Assembly: GCA_050732995.1 (NCBI GenBank) | Contig: JBOHSA010000250.1 | Span: 1-27,840, forward strand | Length of the DNA stretch: 27,840 nucleotides | Origin: JBOHSA01 sp050732995 | GTDB lineage: Bacteria > Gemmatimonadota > Gemmatimonadetes > Gemmatimonadales > GWC2-71-9 | Direction of reading: 5' to 3' | Shown here: positions 1 through 8,170 of the stretch, piece after piece | Layout: each line of letters begins with the position of its first letter | How positions within the stretch are numbered: the stretch's first letter is position 1 | Notes under the pieces: generated by a model | The model's database searches: none | Seen by the model: only the letters and a program-made list of their open reading frames with translations | Told to the model about the DNA's origin: nothing | Program-made: the position numbers and the translations under genes

Positions 1-50
1 CCCCCCGCCCGTCCCCCCTGCTCCTCTTGTCCTTCGGTGTCCTCCGTGGG
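1..50 (-). repeat. Degenerate 9-10 base G-rich tandem repeat in pilB tail
   Basis: Read on the minus strand, units resembling ACGGAGGAC, ACCGAAGGAC, AAGAGGAGC and AGGGGGGAC follow one another and encode an acidic, Gly/Gln-rich tail (DTEGQEEQGG). The repeat is imperfect and is cut by the window edge. It resembles the cleaner decamer arrays near 8121 and 10981. Confidence 0.4.
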
Positions 51-1736
51 AACGTCCACGACCCGCATCAGCTCGTCGATCGTCGACTCGCCCCGCAGCA
101 CGTGCATCAACCCGCTGTCCCAGAGCGACTTCATACCGCCGCGGCGCGCGGCCTGCGCGATCCGATCGGCCGTCTCCCCCGCCGCCACGCGCCGCTCCAC
201 CTCCGGCGTCATCGTGAGGACTTCCAGAATCGAGAACCGCCCGCGGTAGCCGGTCATGGCGCAGTCGGGACACCCCGCCGCCCGGTACAACGGCGTGCCG
301 GTCGGGATCCACGGCCTGAGCCGCTCGGGCGGCGCCTCCATCCAGACTTCCTTGCAGGTGAGGCACAGCTTCCGCATCAGCCGCTGCGCGATGACCCCGC
401 GCAGCGCCGCGGCGATCTTGTAGGCTTCGACCCCGATGTCCACCAGCCGCGTGACGGCATTGGGGGCGTCGTTGGTGTGCAGGGTCGAGAGCACCAGGTG
501 GCCGGTGAGCGACGCCTGCACCGCGATCTGGGCCGTCTCGCGGTCCCGGATTTCGCCGACGAGGACGACGTTGGGGTCCTGACGCAGAATCGAGCGCAGC
601 GCCGAGGCGAACGTGAGCCCCGCCTTTTCCTGAACCTGTACCTGGACGATCCCGGTGATGCGGTACTCGACCGGGTCTTCGACCGTCACGATGTTGACGC
701 CCTCGCTCTTGATCAGGTTGATCGCCGAGTAGAGCGTCGTCGTCTTCCCCGACCCGGTGGGTCCCGTGACGAGCACGATCCCCTCGTGGTTTTCCAGCAG
801 GCGGCGGATCGCCTCGGATTCGCCGGGGTTCAGCCCCAGGGAGTCGAGCGACTTGACGGTGGCGCGGGAATCGAGGATCCGGATCACGACCTTCTCGCCG
901 AGCGCGGCGGGGAGGGTCGAAACCCGCAGGTCGATCGGCTGGTTGTTCACCGCCACGCGGGCGCGCCCGTCCTGCGGGCGCAGCCGGTCCGCGATGTCGA
1001 GCGAGGAGATGATCTTGATGCGCGAGATCAGCGGCAGCCCCGCGGCGCGCGGGATCTTCATCACCTGGCGCAGCACGCCGTCAATCCGGTAGCGCACCGC
1101 CACCCCACCCTCCTCGGGCTCGATATGAATGTCGCTGGCCCGCGAGAGGATGCCCTCCGAGATGATCAGATCCACCAGCCGCACGACCGGCTTCGCTTCC
1201 GCCTCCTGCGCCGACCGGCTGATGTCCTCCGGCGCCTGCTCGGCGAGCTGGACGAGGTCGGCCGAGCCCTCCATGCCCTCGAGCAGCTTGTCCAGCGCCT
1301 TTTCCGGGCGGTACAGCTCGTCGAGCTTCTCGGCGATTTTGGACGGCTGGAGCAGCTGGGTGCGCACCTCGCGCCCCGTCGCGAACGCGAGCGCCTTCTC
1401 GGCATCGAGGTCGAAGGGGTTGGCGGTAGCGACTTCGAGGTAGGAATCGGTGATCCGCATCGGCAGCACGCGAAAGCGCCGGGCGAGCTGCTCGGGAACC
1501 CCGTCGCGGACCGCCGGATCCAGCTGCGCGACGTCCGCCAGCTTGAGGCGGAACCGCTTGGACAGCGCGGCCAGGATCTGCTCGTCGGTCGCGATCTTGC
1601 CCGCGACCAGCGTCTCCCACAGCGTGCGAGACGGCTCCGCCTTGGCCCGAAGGTCCGCCATCACCTCGGGTGTCAGTACGCCCCCCCCCTCGAGGGAGCG
1701 CGCCAGCCATTCGTCGGTGAACTTTTGGTCAGGCAT
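1..1736 (-). CDS. pilB: PilB/GspE-family type IV pilus / type II secretion ATPase (3' end cut by window)
   Basis: Hexameric cytoplasmic ATPase that powers pilus extension or type II secretion. The frame opens with ATG at 1734-1736 and stays open to base 1, giving 578 codons and no stop in the window. The N-terminus (about residues 1-150) looks like the MshEN/T2SSE N-domain typical of PilB. The core carries the Walker A motif GPTGSGKTTT (near residue 323), the aspartate-box region around VTVEDPVEYR, a Walker B-like region VLVGEIRD, and the His-box STLHTNDA. A zinc tetracysteine follows: CLTC, then CPDC about 30 residues later. The protein has already reached the usual family length, and the segment DELMRVVDVP normally lies near the C-terminus, so little is missing. 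The tail is encoded by a degenerate G-rich tandem repeat. No other pilus gene is visible, so PilB versus GspE is not settled; the N-domain favours PilB. Confidence 0.9.
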   Translation of the reverse strand, partial: MPDQKFTDEWLARSLEGGGVLTPEVMADLRAKAEPSRTLWETLVAGKIATDEQILAALSKRFRLKLADVAQLDPAVRDGVPEQLARRFRVLPMRITDSYLEVATANPFDLDAEKALAFATGREVRTQLLQPSKIAEKLDELYRPEKALDKLLEGMEGSADLVQLAEQAPEDISRSAQEAEAKPVVRLVDLIISEGILSRASDIHIEPEEGGVAVRYRIDGVLRQVMKIPRAAGLPLISRIKIISSLDIADRLRPQDGRARVAVNNQPIDLRVSTLPAALGEKVVIRILDSRATVKSLDSLGLNPGESEAIRRLLENHEGIVLVTGPTGSGKTTTLYSAINLIKSEGVNIVTVEDPVEYRITGIVQVQVQEKAGLTFASALRSILRQDPNVVLVGEIRDRETAQIAVQASLTGHLVLSTLHTNDAPNAVTRLVDIGVEAYKIAAALRGVIAQRLMRKLCLTCKEVWMEAPPERLRPWIPTGTPLYRAAGCPDCAMTGYRGRFSILEVLTMTPEVERRVAAGETADRIAQAARRGGMKSLWDSGLMHVLRGESTIDELMRVVDVPTEDTEGQEEQGGRAG

Positions 1737-1750
1737 CGGTCGGTCCCGGA

Positions 1751-1779
1751 AACCTAGTCCACCGGCCCGCTCCGTCCAG
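1751..1779 (-). promoter_or_regulatory. Candidate sigma70-type promoter for pilB
   Basis: On the minus strand, a -35-like TGGACG (1774-1779) is followed after 17 bases by a -10-like TAGGTT (1751-1756). The start codon lies 14 bases further on, so the leader would be only a few bases long. It falls in the 72-base gap behind the upstream gene. Pattern match only. Confidence 0.35.
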
Positions 1780-1808
1780 CCCATCCGCCGTCGCCCGGTC
1801 ACGCAGCA

Positions 1809-3896
1809 TCACAGAATGCCCCAAAAGTCCCGCGACACATCGAACGCGAACCGCGCGCGCCGGCTCTGCAAGCCGACGCCGACCTCACAGCGGAGCACGC
1901 GCAGCCACTCGACCCCGAGGCCGACCGTCACCCGTGGGTGCCGCGTCGCCGCCCACGGCGTGCCCGGCACCGGGCGGCCGGTCCCGCCGGCCGCGACGTA
2001 AGGGGCGAGCGTGAGCGGCGCGGGCACGCGGGCATAGGAGCCGATCCCCACCGACAGCAGGCGCACGGGCACGCGCCACTCGGCGTGCACCAGTCCGACG
2101 CGCGCGCCGCCCCAGCTGCGGAACCCGTCGCCCAGGAGGGTGCCCCGGCCGCCCAGCACGAACGCGCGGTGCGGCGGCAGGCCCCCGCCCGCAGCGCCGC
2201 CCGTCGCCCGCACCTGGAGGCGGGTCGGACCCACCGGGACCTGCAGCTGGGCGACGCCCGTGAGGCGCACATACCCCGGCCCCCCGTCGCGCCGTCCCGC
2301 TTCGAGGGCCAACTCGCCCAACAACTCACCGAACTCCGCAAAGCCGGTGCCGCGCCGCCGCAGCGTGACGCGGGCGTAGGTCACGTCCGGATCAGCACCG
2401 GTCCCCCCCCTCTCCCCCCCGAGCGCGGGGTTCGGGCGAAAGCGCCCGGCGGCCGGGACAGCGGTTACCGCCAGCGCGGACACCCGCTCCCGCCCGACGA
2501 CGGCGGACCACTCGCCGCGCCCCCCATCCCTCCCCTCTGCCCCCCCACTCAACCCCCGCTGCACCCCTAAGCGAGCCCCCTCGGCGCGATAGTAGTCGCC
2601 ATAGTCGTCGCCGAATTCCTGGGACGCGAGGGAATTCAGCACCGGGGCGATGACCGGCGTGTCCCCCACATCGCGCACCTCACGGTAGACGCTCGCGTGT
2701 ACGCCCCCGGCATCGGTCACACTCACCGCGCCTTTCCCGCGCCGGTCGGCGAACCCGTAGCTGCCGAGCAGACGGACCTCGACGCGATCGCCGCCGAAGC
2801 GCCAGACCACACCGCCTCCCACGGCGAGCCCTTCGACGCGGTTGACGTGCACCAGATCGCTAACCCCACGCGCGGCCAGGCGCCGGGCTTTCAGGCCGGT
2901 GAGCGCCCGTCGGCCAGCCACCGCGGTGACTTCCGCCCGCACTCGATCGAGGTCGCTGCGCCGCACCGGATCCGCCAGGTCCCGCAGGGCGGCGTCGAGC
3001 GGCGTCGGCCAGGGGAACGAGTCCCGCTCCTCGCGGGGGGCGGCCGTGATCTCCGGGCCCCCGCCGCGGAACCAGGCATCCGCCAACCCGACGTTGAGCA
3101 CGTATCCGTCGATCTCCCAGCGCCCGCGGATGATCCCGCGCGCCGGAATGTCCATCCAGGTGGCGCGCCGCCGGATTTCGATCTCCTGGCGGTAGGGGAG
3201 CCAGAACCGGCCTTCGCGCAACGCGTTGTCCAGCACGATGCTGACGTCTTCGATCTGTCGGTCGACGTAGGAGGCGGCGGTGAAGCTGAAGCTCATGCGC
3301 ACCAAGTCGGCCGTCTCCGCATCGAGGTACAGCGTGCCGACGAGGCTCGACCGGGAGAGGCTGCGGGGGCGCACGAGCAGGCCGACCACGCGCACGGCGC
3401 GGTGGGGCGGGGGCAGCGCGAGGACGACGGTGTCGCCGAGGGCGAAGGCGTACAGGTCGGGTCCGCGCGGGCTCAGGGGATGGAGCACGTCCCGGACTTC
3501 GTCCCCGTCGCCGAGGCGGATCACGGTGCCGAAGTTGTTCTGGACAATGCCGAGGTGGTCGAGGTGGTAGTTGATGTCGGTGGGCAGCTCCGCTCGGTCG
3601 CGCCAGCCGATGATGCGCTGCTTGCTGAAGCGCGGGGCCTTCCAGTACACTTCGAGCTCCAGCTGGTCGGCCTTGACGAGCCGGGGGGGCGCGGTCAGCC
3701 CCTCGCCGAACTGCCCGAGGAAAAACACGAACCCGTGAGCCTGGGCCTTGTAATCGCGCAGGGCGGTATCGCTGGCGGCCTGCGCGCGCCGCTGCACGGC
3801 ACGACGGGCCAGCGCGAGCGCCGGCTCGGAATTCCACGTCTGCGCGGTGGCGGGTGCGACGGGGAACCAGAGGGCGAGGAGCAATGCGCGGCGCAT
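1809..3896 (-). CDS. Secreted outer-membrane-like beta-barrel protein, function unknown
   Basis: Product of 695 residues starting with ATG and a clear signal peptide (positive MRR, hydrophobic LLLALWFPVAPA, cleavage near ATAQ). The first 350 residues are mixed, containing strands that could form a periplasmic domain. The C-terminal half alternates short polar and hydrophobic strands and includes LGGRGTLLGDGFRSWGG, which resembles the last strands of Omp85/ShlB-like or DUF5686-type barrels. It ends in DFWGIL, an aromatic-rich terminus common in barrels. Two Gly/Arg-rich inserts are encoded by long G tracts (2400-2421, 2519-2572). It lies upstream of pilB on the same strand and diverges from trpE with a very short gap. 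I do not recognise the exact family; the outer-membrane location is inferred. Confidence 0.75.
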   Translation of the reverse strand: MRRALLLALWFPVAPATAQTWNSEPALALARRAVQRRAQAASDTALRDYKAQAHGFVFFLGQFGEGLTAPPRLVKADQLELEVYWKAPRFSKQRIIGWRDRAELPTDINYHLDHLGIVQNNFGTVIRLGDGDEVRDVLHPLSPRGPDLYAFALGDTVVLALPPPHRAVRVVGLLVRPRSLSRSSLVGTLYLDAETADLVRMSFSFTAASYVDRQIEDVSIVLDNALREGRFWLPYRQEIEIRRRATWMDIPARGIIRGRWEIDGYVLNVGLADAWFRGGGPEITAAPREERDSFPWPTPLDAALRDLADPVRRSDLDRVRAEVTAVAGRRALTGLKARRLAARGVSDLVHVNRVEGLAVGGGVVWRFGGDRVEVRLLGSYGFADRRGKGAVSVTDAGGVHASVYREVRDVGDTPVIAPVLNSLASQEFGDDYGDYYRAEGARLGVQRGLSGGAEGRDGGRGEWSAVVGRERVSALAVTAVPAAGRFRPNPALGGERGGTGADPDVTYARVTLRRRGTGFAEFGELLGELALEAGRRDGGPGYVRLTGVAQLQVPVGPTRLQVRATGGAAGGGLPPHRAFVLGGRGTLLGDGFRSWGGARVGLVHAEWRVPVRLLSVGIGSYARVPAPLTLAPYVAAGGTGRPVPGTPWAATRHPRVTVGLGVEWLRVLRCEVGVGLQSRRARFAFDVSRDFWGIL
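2519..2572 (-). repeat. G-run tract inside the barrel gene
   Basis: On the coding strand there are at least four runs of four to seven G separated by short spacers, at about 10-11 base spacing. They encode the insert LSGGAEGRDGGRGEW. A second G-run (2400-2421) encodes GERGGTGA. Runs like these could form G-quadruplexes and are prone to length change. Confidence 0.45.
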
Positions 3897-3937
3897 CGCG
3901 CCGAAATCTCGCGGGGCCTTCCGCCCCGGGCAAGCGC

Positions 3938-5425
3938 GTGACCGACCCGCTGGCCTCCGCGGAGCGGGGCGGCGTCGTCCCGCTCGTGCGGGAAGTCGTG
4001 CTGGACGCCGACACGCCCGTCGCGGCGTTCGCCAAGATCGCCCGGCCGCCGTTCGCGTTCCTCCTCGAGTCCGCCGTCGGCGGCGAGCGCTGGGCGCGTT
4101 ACACGTTCCTCGGCACCGAGCCCAAGGAGGTCTGGCGCTACCGCGACCGTCGAGTCGAGCGCTGGACGCGGGAACAGCCCAGCTGGCGGTCCGCCGGCGA
4201 GACCGACGATCCCATCAGTCACCTGGCGCACCGGCTACGGGAGCTGCCGGCGGTCCAGGTGCCGGGGCTGCCGCGCTTCTCCGGCGGCGCCGTGGGATAC
4301 CTGGGCTACGATCTCGTCCGCACCATCGAGCGTCTGCCCCACCCGCCCGCCGACACGCTCGATCTTCCCGACGCCGTCATGATGATCGCCGACCTGCTGG
4401 TGATCCTCGACAACCTGTACGGCCGGGCGATCGTCGTGGCGAACGTGGAAGTGCCGCGCGGGACGCCGGCCCGCGAGCGCGCGCGGCTGGGCGAGGCGGC
4501 GGAGGGGCGCATCGACGGATTGGTCGCCCGCCTCACCGGGCCGCACGCGCTCACTCCCCTGACGCTCCCTCCCGCGCCGCCCCCCCCAGTCGCGACCACC
4601 ACCCGCTACCCGCGGGACGCGTTCGAGCGGGACGTGCGCCGGATCCTCGAGCACATCCGGGCCGGCGACACGTTTCAGACTGTGCTGTCGCGCCGCCAGG
4701 TGGCGCCGGGCGCGGTCGATCCGCTGCGGCTGTATCGGTACCTGCGGGCCTTGAACCCGGCGCCCTACCTCTTCTACCTCGCGCTGGACGACTTCGCGTT
4801 CGTCGGCAGCTCTCCCGAGGTGCTCGTGCGGGTCGAGGGCAGGGAGGTCACGGTGCGGCCGATCGCGGGGACGCGCCCGCGCGGGGCCGGTCCGGCCGAG
4901 GACGAGGCCTTGGCGCGCGAACTCGCAGCCGACGAGAAGGAGCGCGCCGAGCACCTGATGCTGGTGGACCTGGGCCGGAACGACGTCGGGCGCGTGGCCG
5001 CGTACGGCAGCGTTCGGGTCACGGACCTGTTGACGATCGAGGGCTACTCGCACGTCCAGCATCTCGTGAGCGAGGTGCGGGGCCGCTTGCGCGACGGCTG
5101 CGACGCGTTGGACGCGTTCCGCGCCTGCTTCCCCGCCGGTACCGTCACCGGCGCGCCCAAGGTCCGTGCGATGGAGCTCATCGACGCGCTGGAGCCCGAG
5201 CGGCGCGGCCCATACGCCGGCGCGGTGGGCTACGCGGGCTGGGGGGCGGCGAGCCTCGATACGGCGATCGCGATCCGCTCGGCGCTGGTCCTCAACGATC
5301 GGGTCGTGGTGCAGGCCGGGGCCGGCATCGTCGCGGACTCCGATCCCGCGCGGGAGTTCGAGGAGACGGAAGCCAAGGCGCGGGCCGTGCTCGCGGCCCT
5401 CGCCCTCGCCAAGGCCGGTGATTGA
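3938..5425 (+). CDS. trpE: Anthranilate synthase component I
   Basis: Chorismate-using enzyme that makes anthranilate for tryptophan with a glutaminase partner. N-terminal motif LLESAVGGERWARYTFLG, then the chorismate-binding core: NPAPYLFYL, GSSPEVLVRVEG, PIAGTRPRG (the PIAGT form is typical of TrpE, PabB usually has PIKGT), DLGRNDVGRVA, FPAGTVTGAPKVRAMELI and AGAGIVADSDP. The GTG start at 3938 gives 495 residues, the usual length, and places GGVVPL near the N-terminus as in relatives. The frame is also open upstream to ATG codons at 3884 and 3854, but those overlap the diverging gene. No trpG or other trp gene is adjacent, so its glutaminase must be elsewhere. Aminodeoxychorismate synthase is a weaker alternative. 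Confidence 0.9.
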   Translation: MTDPLASAERGGVVPLVREVVLDADTPVAAFAKIARPPFAFLLESAVGGERWARYTFLGTEPKEVWRYRDRRVERWTREQPSWRSAGETDDPISHLAHRLRELPAVQVPGLPRFSGGAVGYLGYDLVRTIERLPHPPADTLDLPDAVMMIADLLVILDNLYGRAIVVANVEVPRGTPARERARLGEAAEGRIDGLVARLTGPHALTPLTLPPAPPPPVATTTRYPRDAFERDVRRILEHIRAGDTFQTVLSRRQVAPGAVDPLRLYRYLRALNPAPYLFYLALDDFAFVGSSPEVLVRVEGREVTVRPIAGTRPRGAGPAEDEALARELAADEKERAEHLMLVDLGRNDVGRVAAYGSVRVTDLLTIEGYSHVQHLVSEVRGRLRDGCDALDAFRACFPAGTVTGAPKVRAMELIDALEPERRGPYAGAVGYAGWGAASLDTAIAIRSALVLNDRVVVQAGAGIVADSDPAREFEETEAKARAVLAALALAKAGD

Positions 5426-5441
5426 TCTATATTTCCGCGCT

Positions 5442-7091
5442 GTGTTCAAGCTGCTGAGCACTTCCGGCGACCAATCGATCGACCTGCAGCCCGGGCGAAC
5501 CCTGGTCGTGGGTCGCGCCGTGACGAGCGACGTCCCGATCTACGACCCCACCATCTCCCGCCGGCACGCCGAGATCACCCCCACCGACAGCGGCGTGCGG
5601 GTCAAGGATCTCGGCTCGTCCAACGGCACGTTCTTGAACGGCGCCCGGGTCGCGGAGGCCGAGGCGGCCGAGAATGACGTGGTCACCTTCGGGAAGGTGG
5701 CGTTTCGCGTGAAATCGGTCACGGCGCCGACGCGGCCGCAGGTCGTGCCGGCTGCGGAGCTCGCCGGCGGCAAGGGCCCGGGGGGAGGCGTGGGGGGGGC
5801 GGGAGGGGGGCCCGGAGGCGGGGGCGGCACGATCGTCCGGGCCCTCCCGGTCAGCTCCTCCGGCGGCGTGCCCGCGATCGTGGTGGACAAGGCCCAGGGG
5901 GCTTCGCACCTCAAGGTCTCGGCGCAAACCCAGGAGGAGCGGCGCGAGAAGAAGCTATCGCTGCTGCTCGAGATCTCCAAGGAGCTCTCCCGGCAGCAGG
6001 AACTCGACCGCCTGCTCGACAAGGTGGTGGACTTCACCTTCCAGGTGATGAACGTCGACCGGGTGTCGATTCTGCTGCTGGAGGCCAAATCGAGCGAGCT
6101 GGTGCCGCGGGTCTCGCGCAGCCGGACGGGGGACGCGAGCGCCGCGCGCCACGTGCCCCAGTCGATCGCCCGCAAAGCGGTGGACGAGCGGGTCGCGATC
6201 CTGTCGGACAACGCCGCCGCGGACGACCGCTTCAAGGGCAAGTCCATCCTCATTCAGAGCGTCCGCAGCGCGATGTGCACGCCGCTGCTCGGCTCCGACC
6301 AGAAAGCGCTGGGCATCCTGTACGTCGACAACCAGACCGCGACCCACTCGTTCACCGATGAGGACCTCGAGTTCCTCATCGCCTTCGCCGGGCTGACGGC
6401 GGTGGCGATCGAGAACTCCCAGCTCTCCGAGCGGATCCGGCGCGAGGCCCTGGTCCTGTCGAACTTCCAGCGCTACTTCGCCCCGAACCTCGCCTCCCAG
6501 ATCGCCCAGCAGGAGGGCGCCGTGCAGCTCGGGGGCCAGAAGCGGCCCGTGGTGATCTTCTTTTCGGACATTCGGGGTTTTACGCCGATGTCCGAGCTGA
6601 TGGGACCCGACGACATCGCGACGCTCTTGACCGAGTATTTCACCGAGATGGTGGACATCGTCTTCGAGCACAGCGGAACGCTCGACAAGTTCATGGGCGA
6701 CGCGATCATGGCGCTGTGGGGCGCGCCGATCGCGCACGAGGACGACGCCGATCGGGCGATGACGTGCGCCCTCGATCAGCTCACCGCCCTCGAGAAGATG
6801 AACGTCCACTGGAAGGCCCAGGGGCGCCCCGAGCTCGGGATCGGGATCGGGATCAATTTCGGCGAGGTGTTCGCCGGCAATATCGGCTCCAATCGACGGC
6901 TCGAGTACACCGTGATCGGCGACGCCGTGAACACGGCCAGCCGGCTGTGCTCGACCGCCGGACCGAACGAGATCCTCATTTCGGAGCCGTTCTACAAAGC
7001 GCTGAAGCGGCCGCCCAAGGTCGAGACCCTGGATCCGATCCAGGTGAAGGGGAAGTCCAAGAAGGTCCCGGTCTACCGGGTGAAGCGGTAA
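5442..7091 (+). CDS. FHA-GAF-class III adenylate cyclase
   Basis: Predicted cytoplasmic cAMP-producing signalling protein with three domains. The N-terminal FHA domain (about residues 1-95) has VVGR, SRRHAEI and SSNGTFLNG, so it should bind phosphothreonine peptides. A glycine-rich linker follows (about 110-140), then a short coiled helix and a GAF sensor domain (about 170-340). The cyclase domain has both metal aspartates (D376 in SDIRGFT, D420 in FMGDAIMA), the adenine-specifying Lys416/Thr490 pair, and N497 and R501 in GDAVNTASRL. All catalytic residues are therefore present. The GTG at 5442 puts the FHA strand VFKLLS at the N-terminus; GTG 5418, overlapping the trpE stop, is the alternative. 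It is tightly downstream of trpE. The 3' end overlaps the convergent maf gene by 19 bases. Confidence 0.9.
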   Translation: MFKLLSTSGDQSIDLQPGRTLVVGRAVTSDVPIYDPTISRRHAEITPTDSGVRVKDLGSSNGTFLNGARVAEAEAAENDVVTFGKVAFRVKSVTAPTRPQVVPAAELAGGKGPGGGVGGAGGGPGGGGGTIVRALPVSSSGGVPAIVVDKAQGASHLKVSAQTQEERREKKLSLLLEISKELSRQQELDRLLDKVVDFTFQVMNVDRVSILLLEAKSSELVPRVSRSRTGDASAARHVPQSIARKAVDERVAILSDNAAADDRFKGKSILIQSVRSAMCTPLLGSDQKALGILYVDNQTATHSFTDEDLEFLIAFAGLTAVAIENSQLSERIRREALVLSNFQRYFAPNLASQIAQQEGAVQLGGQKRPVVIFFSDIRGFTPMSELMGPDDIATLLTEYFTEMVDIVFEHSGTLDKFMGDAIMALWGAPIAHEDDADRAMTCALDQLTALEKMNVHWKAQGRPELGIGIGINFGEVFAGNIGSNRRLEYTVIGDAVNTASRLCSTAGPNEILISEPFYKALKRPPKVETLDPIQVKGKSKKVPVYRVKR

Positions 7092-7663
7092 GGCCGGCCG
7101 AAGCGCGCGAGCAGGTCGAGCGCCAGCCGCAGCGGCAGCCCCATCACCCCGAAGAAGTCTCCCTCGACGCGCTCGATCAGCGGCGCGCCCAGGCCCTGAA
7201 TCGCGTAGGCTCCCGCCTTGTCGAGCGGCTCGCCCGTCGCGGCATACGCTTCGAGCGTCGGGCGGTCGGCCGGTCGGAAGGTGACGCGCGACACGTCGAG
7301 CGCCTGCGCGCGCTCGCCGTCCCGCGCCACCGCCACTGCCGTCATCACCTCGTGCGTGCGGCCCTGGAGCCGCCCCAGCATCGCGACGGCTTCGGCCGCC
7401 GTCCCGGGCTTCCCGAAGATCTCGCCGTCCAGGACGACCGTGGTGTCGGCCGCGAGGATCAGCGCGCCCGGCGCGCGCGGCACCACCGCCTCGGCCTTGG
7501 CCAGGGACAGCCGCGTGACGTAGGCGTCGGGTCGTTCGCCGGGCCACACGTGCTCGTCCACGTCCGGCGCGATCACCCGGAAGGGGATGTGTAGCATCTC
7601 GAGGAGCTGCCGGCGGCGCGGGCTGCCGCTGGCCAGGACAATCGGCTTGAGCGCTGCGTCCAC
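7073..7663 (-). CDS. maf: Maf-family nucleoside triphosphate pyrophosphatase
   Basis: House-cleaning enzyme that hydrolyses non-canonical or modified nucleoside triphosphates to monophosphates; homologues also affect septum formation. 196 residues, normal for the family. Signature elements are VLASGSPRRRQLLEM at the N-terminus, SLAKAEAV, ILAADTTVVLDGEIFGKP, GRTHEVMTAV and KAGAYAIQGLGAPLIERVEGDFFGVMGLPL. The start is GTG (7661-7663), 14 bases after the dtd stop, with a GGAG-type ribosome site in the gap. It is last in the glmM-glmS-dtd-maf run. The specific branch (YhdE-type or YceF-type) was not resolved. Confidence 0.93.
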   Translation of the reverse strand: MDAALKPIVLASGSPRRRQLLEMLHIPFRVIAPDVDEHVWPGERPDAYVTRLSLAKAEAVVPRAPGALILAADTTVVLDGEIFGKPGTAAEAVAMLGRLQGRTHEVMTAVAVARDGERAQALDVSRVTFRPADRPTLEAYAATGEPLDKAGAYAIQGLGAPLIERVEGDFFGVMGLPLRLALDLLARFGRPYRFTR

Positions 7664-7677
7664 GGGGCTCCGCGACC

Positions 7678-8121
7678 CTACTTTTCGAGGATCAACGTGA
7701 CGGGACCGTCGTTCACGAGCTCGACCTGCATCAGCGCGCCGAACTCGCCCGTCGCCACGGGGATGCCCTGCGCCCGCTCGCGCAGCAGCGCGACGAAGCG
7801 GTCATAGAGCGGAATCGCGATTCCGGGGGGGGCGGCCTCGACGAAGCTCGGTCGCCGCCCTTTCCGGGCGTCGCCGTACAGCGTGAACTGCGACACCACG
7901 AGCAGCCCGCCGTGCACGTCGCCCAGCGCCAGGTTCATCTTGCCGTCGGCGTCCCCGAAGACGCGGAGCCCCAGGATCTTGTCGGCCATCCATGCTAGGG
8001 TCTCCTCCGTGTCGCCCGGCGCGAACCCGGCGAGGACGACGACCCCAGTCCCGATCGTCCCGGTCACCTGTCCGACCATGCGCACTTCCGCCCGGGAGAC
8101 GCGCTGGAGCACTACGCGCAC
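7678..8121 (-). CDS. dtd: D-aminoacyl-tRNA deacylase
   Basis: Hydrolyses D-aminoacyl-tRNA (and Gly-tRNA-Ala), recycling mischarged tRNA in the cytoplasm. 147 residues, the standard length. It starts MRVVLQRVSRAEV and shows the conserved SQFTLYGD segment and the C-terminal NDGPVTLILE, which carries the Gly-cis-Pro motif of the family. The start is GTG (8119-8121). The gene lies 49 bases after the glmS stop, and that gap is occupied by a decamer repeat, which also supplies the purine-rich sequence before the start codon. Confidence 0.95.
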   Translation of the reverse strand: MRVVLQRVSRAEVRMVGQVTGTIGTGVVVLAGFAPGDTEETLAWMADKILGLRVFGDADGKMNLALGDVHGGLLVVSQFTLYGDARKGRRPSFVEAAPPGIAIPLYDRFVALLRERAQGIPVATGEFGALMQVELVNDGPVTLILEK

Positions 8122-8160
8122 ATCCCCGTCCTTGCCCGACCTCCCCTGTCTTCCCCCGTC
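8121..8160 (-). repeat. Four-unit decamer tandem repeat between glmS and dtd
   Basis: Four 10-base units on the plus strand: CATCCCCGTC, CTTGCCCGAC, CTCCCCTGTC and TTCCCCCGTC. On the minus strand they read as GACGGGGGAA-like units. The array fills most of the gap upstream of dtd and matches the exact four-unit array inside glmM at 10981-11020. Confidence 0.65.
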
Positions 8161-8170
8161 ATTTTCCTCG

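Noticed and set aside
27..1757. Long plus-strand open frame of 576 codons opposite pilB
   Set aside because: It is Arg/Pro/His-rich with no domain, and lies antisense to a frame with clear Walker A and tetracysteine motifs; typical of GC-rich DNA.
2697..3941. Long plus-strand open frame opposite the barrel gene
   Set aside because: Low-complexity composition without motifs, while the minus frame has a signal peptide and barrel-like end.
5418..5441. Upstream GTG start for the cyclase giving an eight-residue extension
   Set aside because: It remains possible, but the FHA domain begins naturally at GTG 5442.
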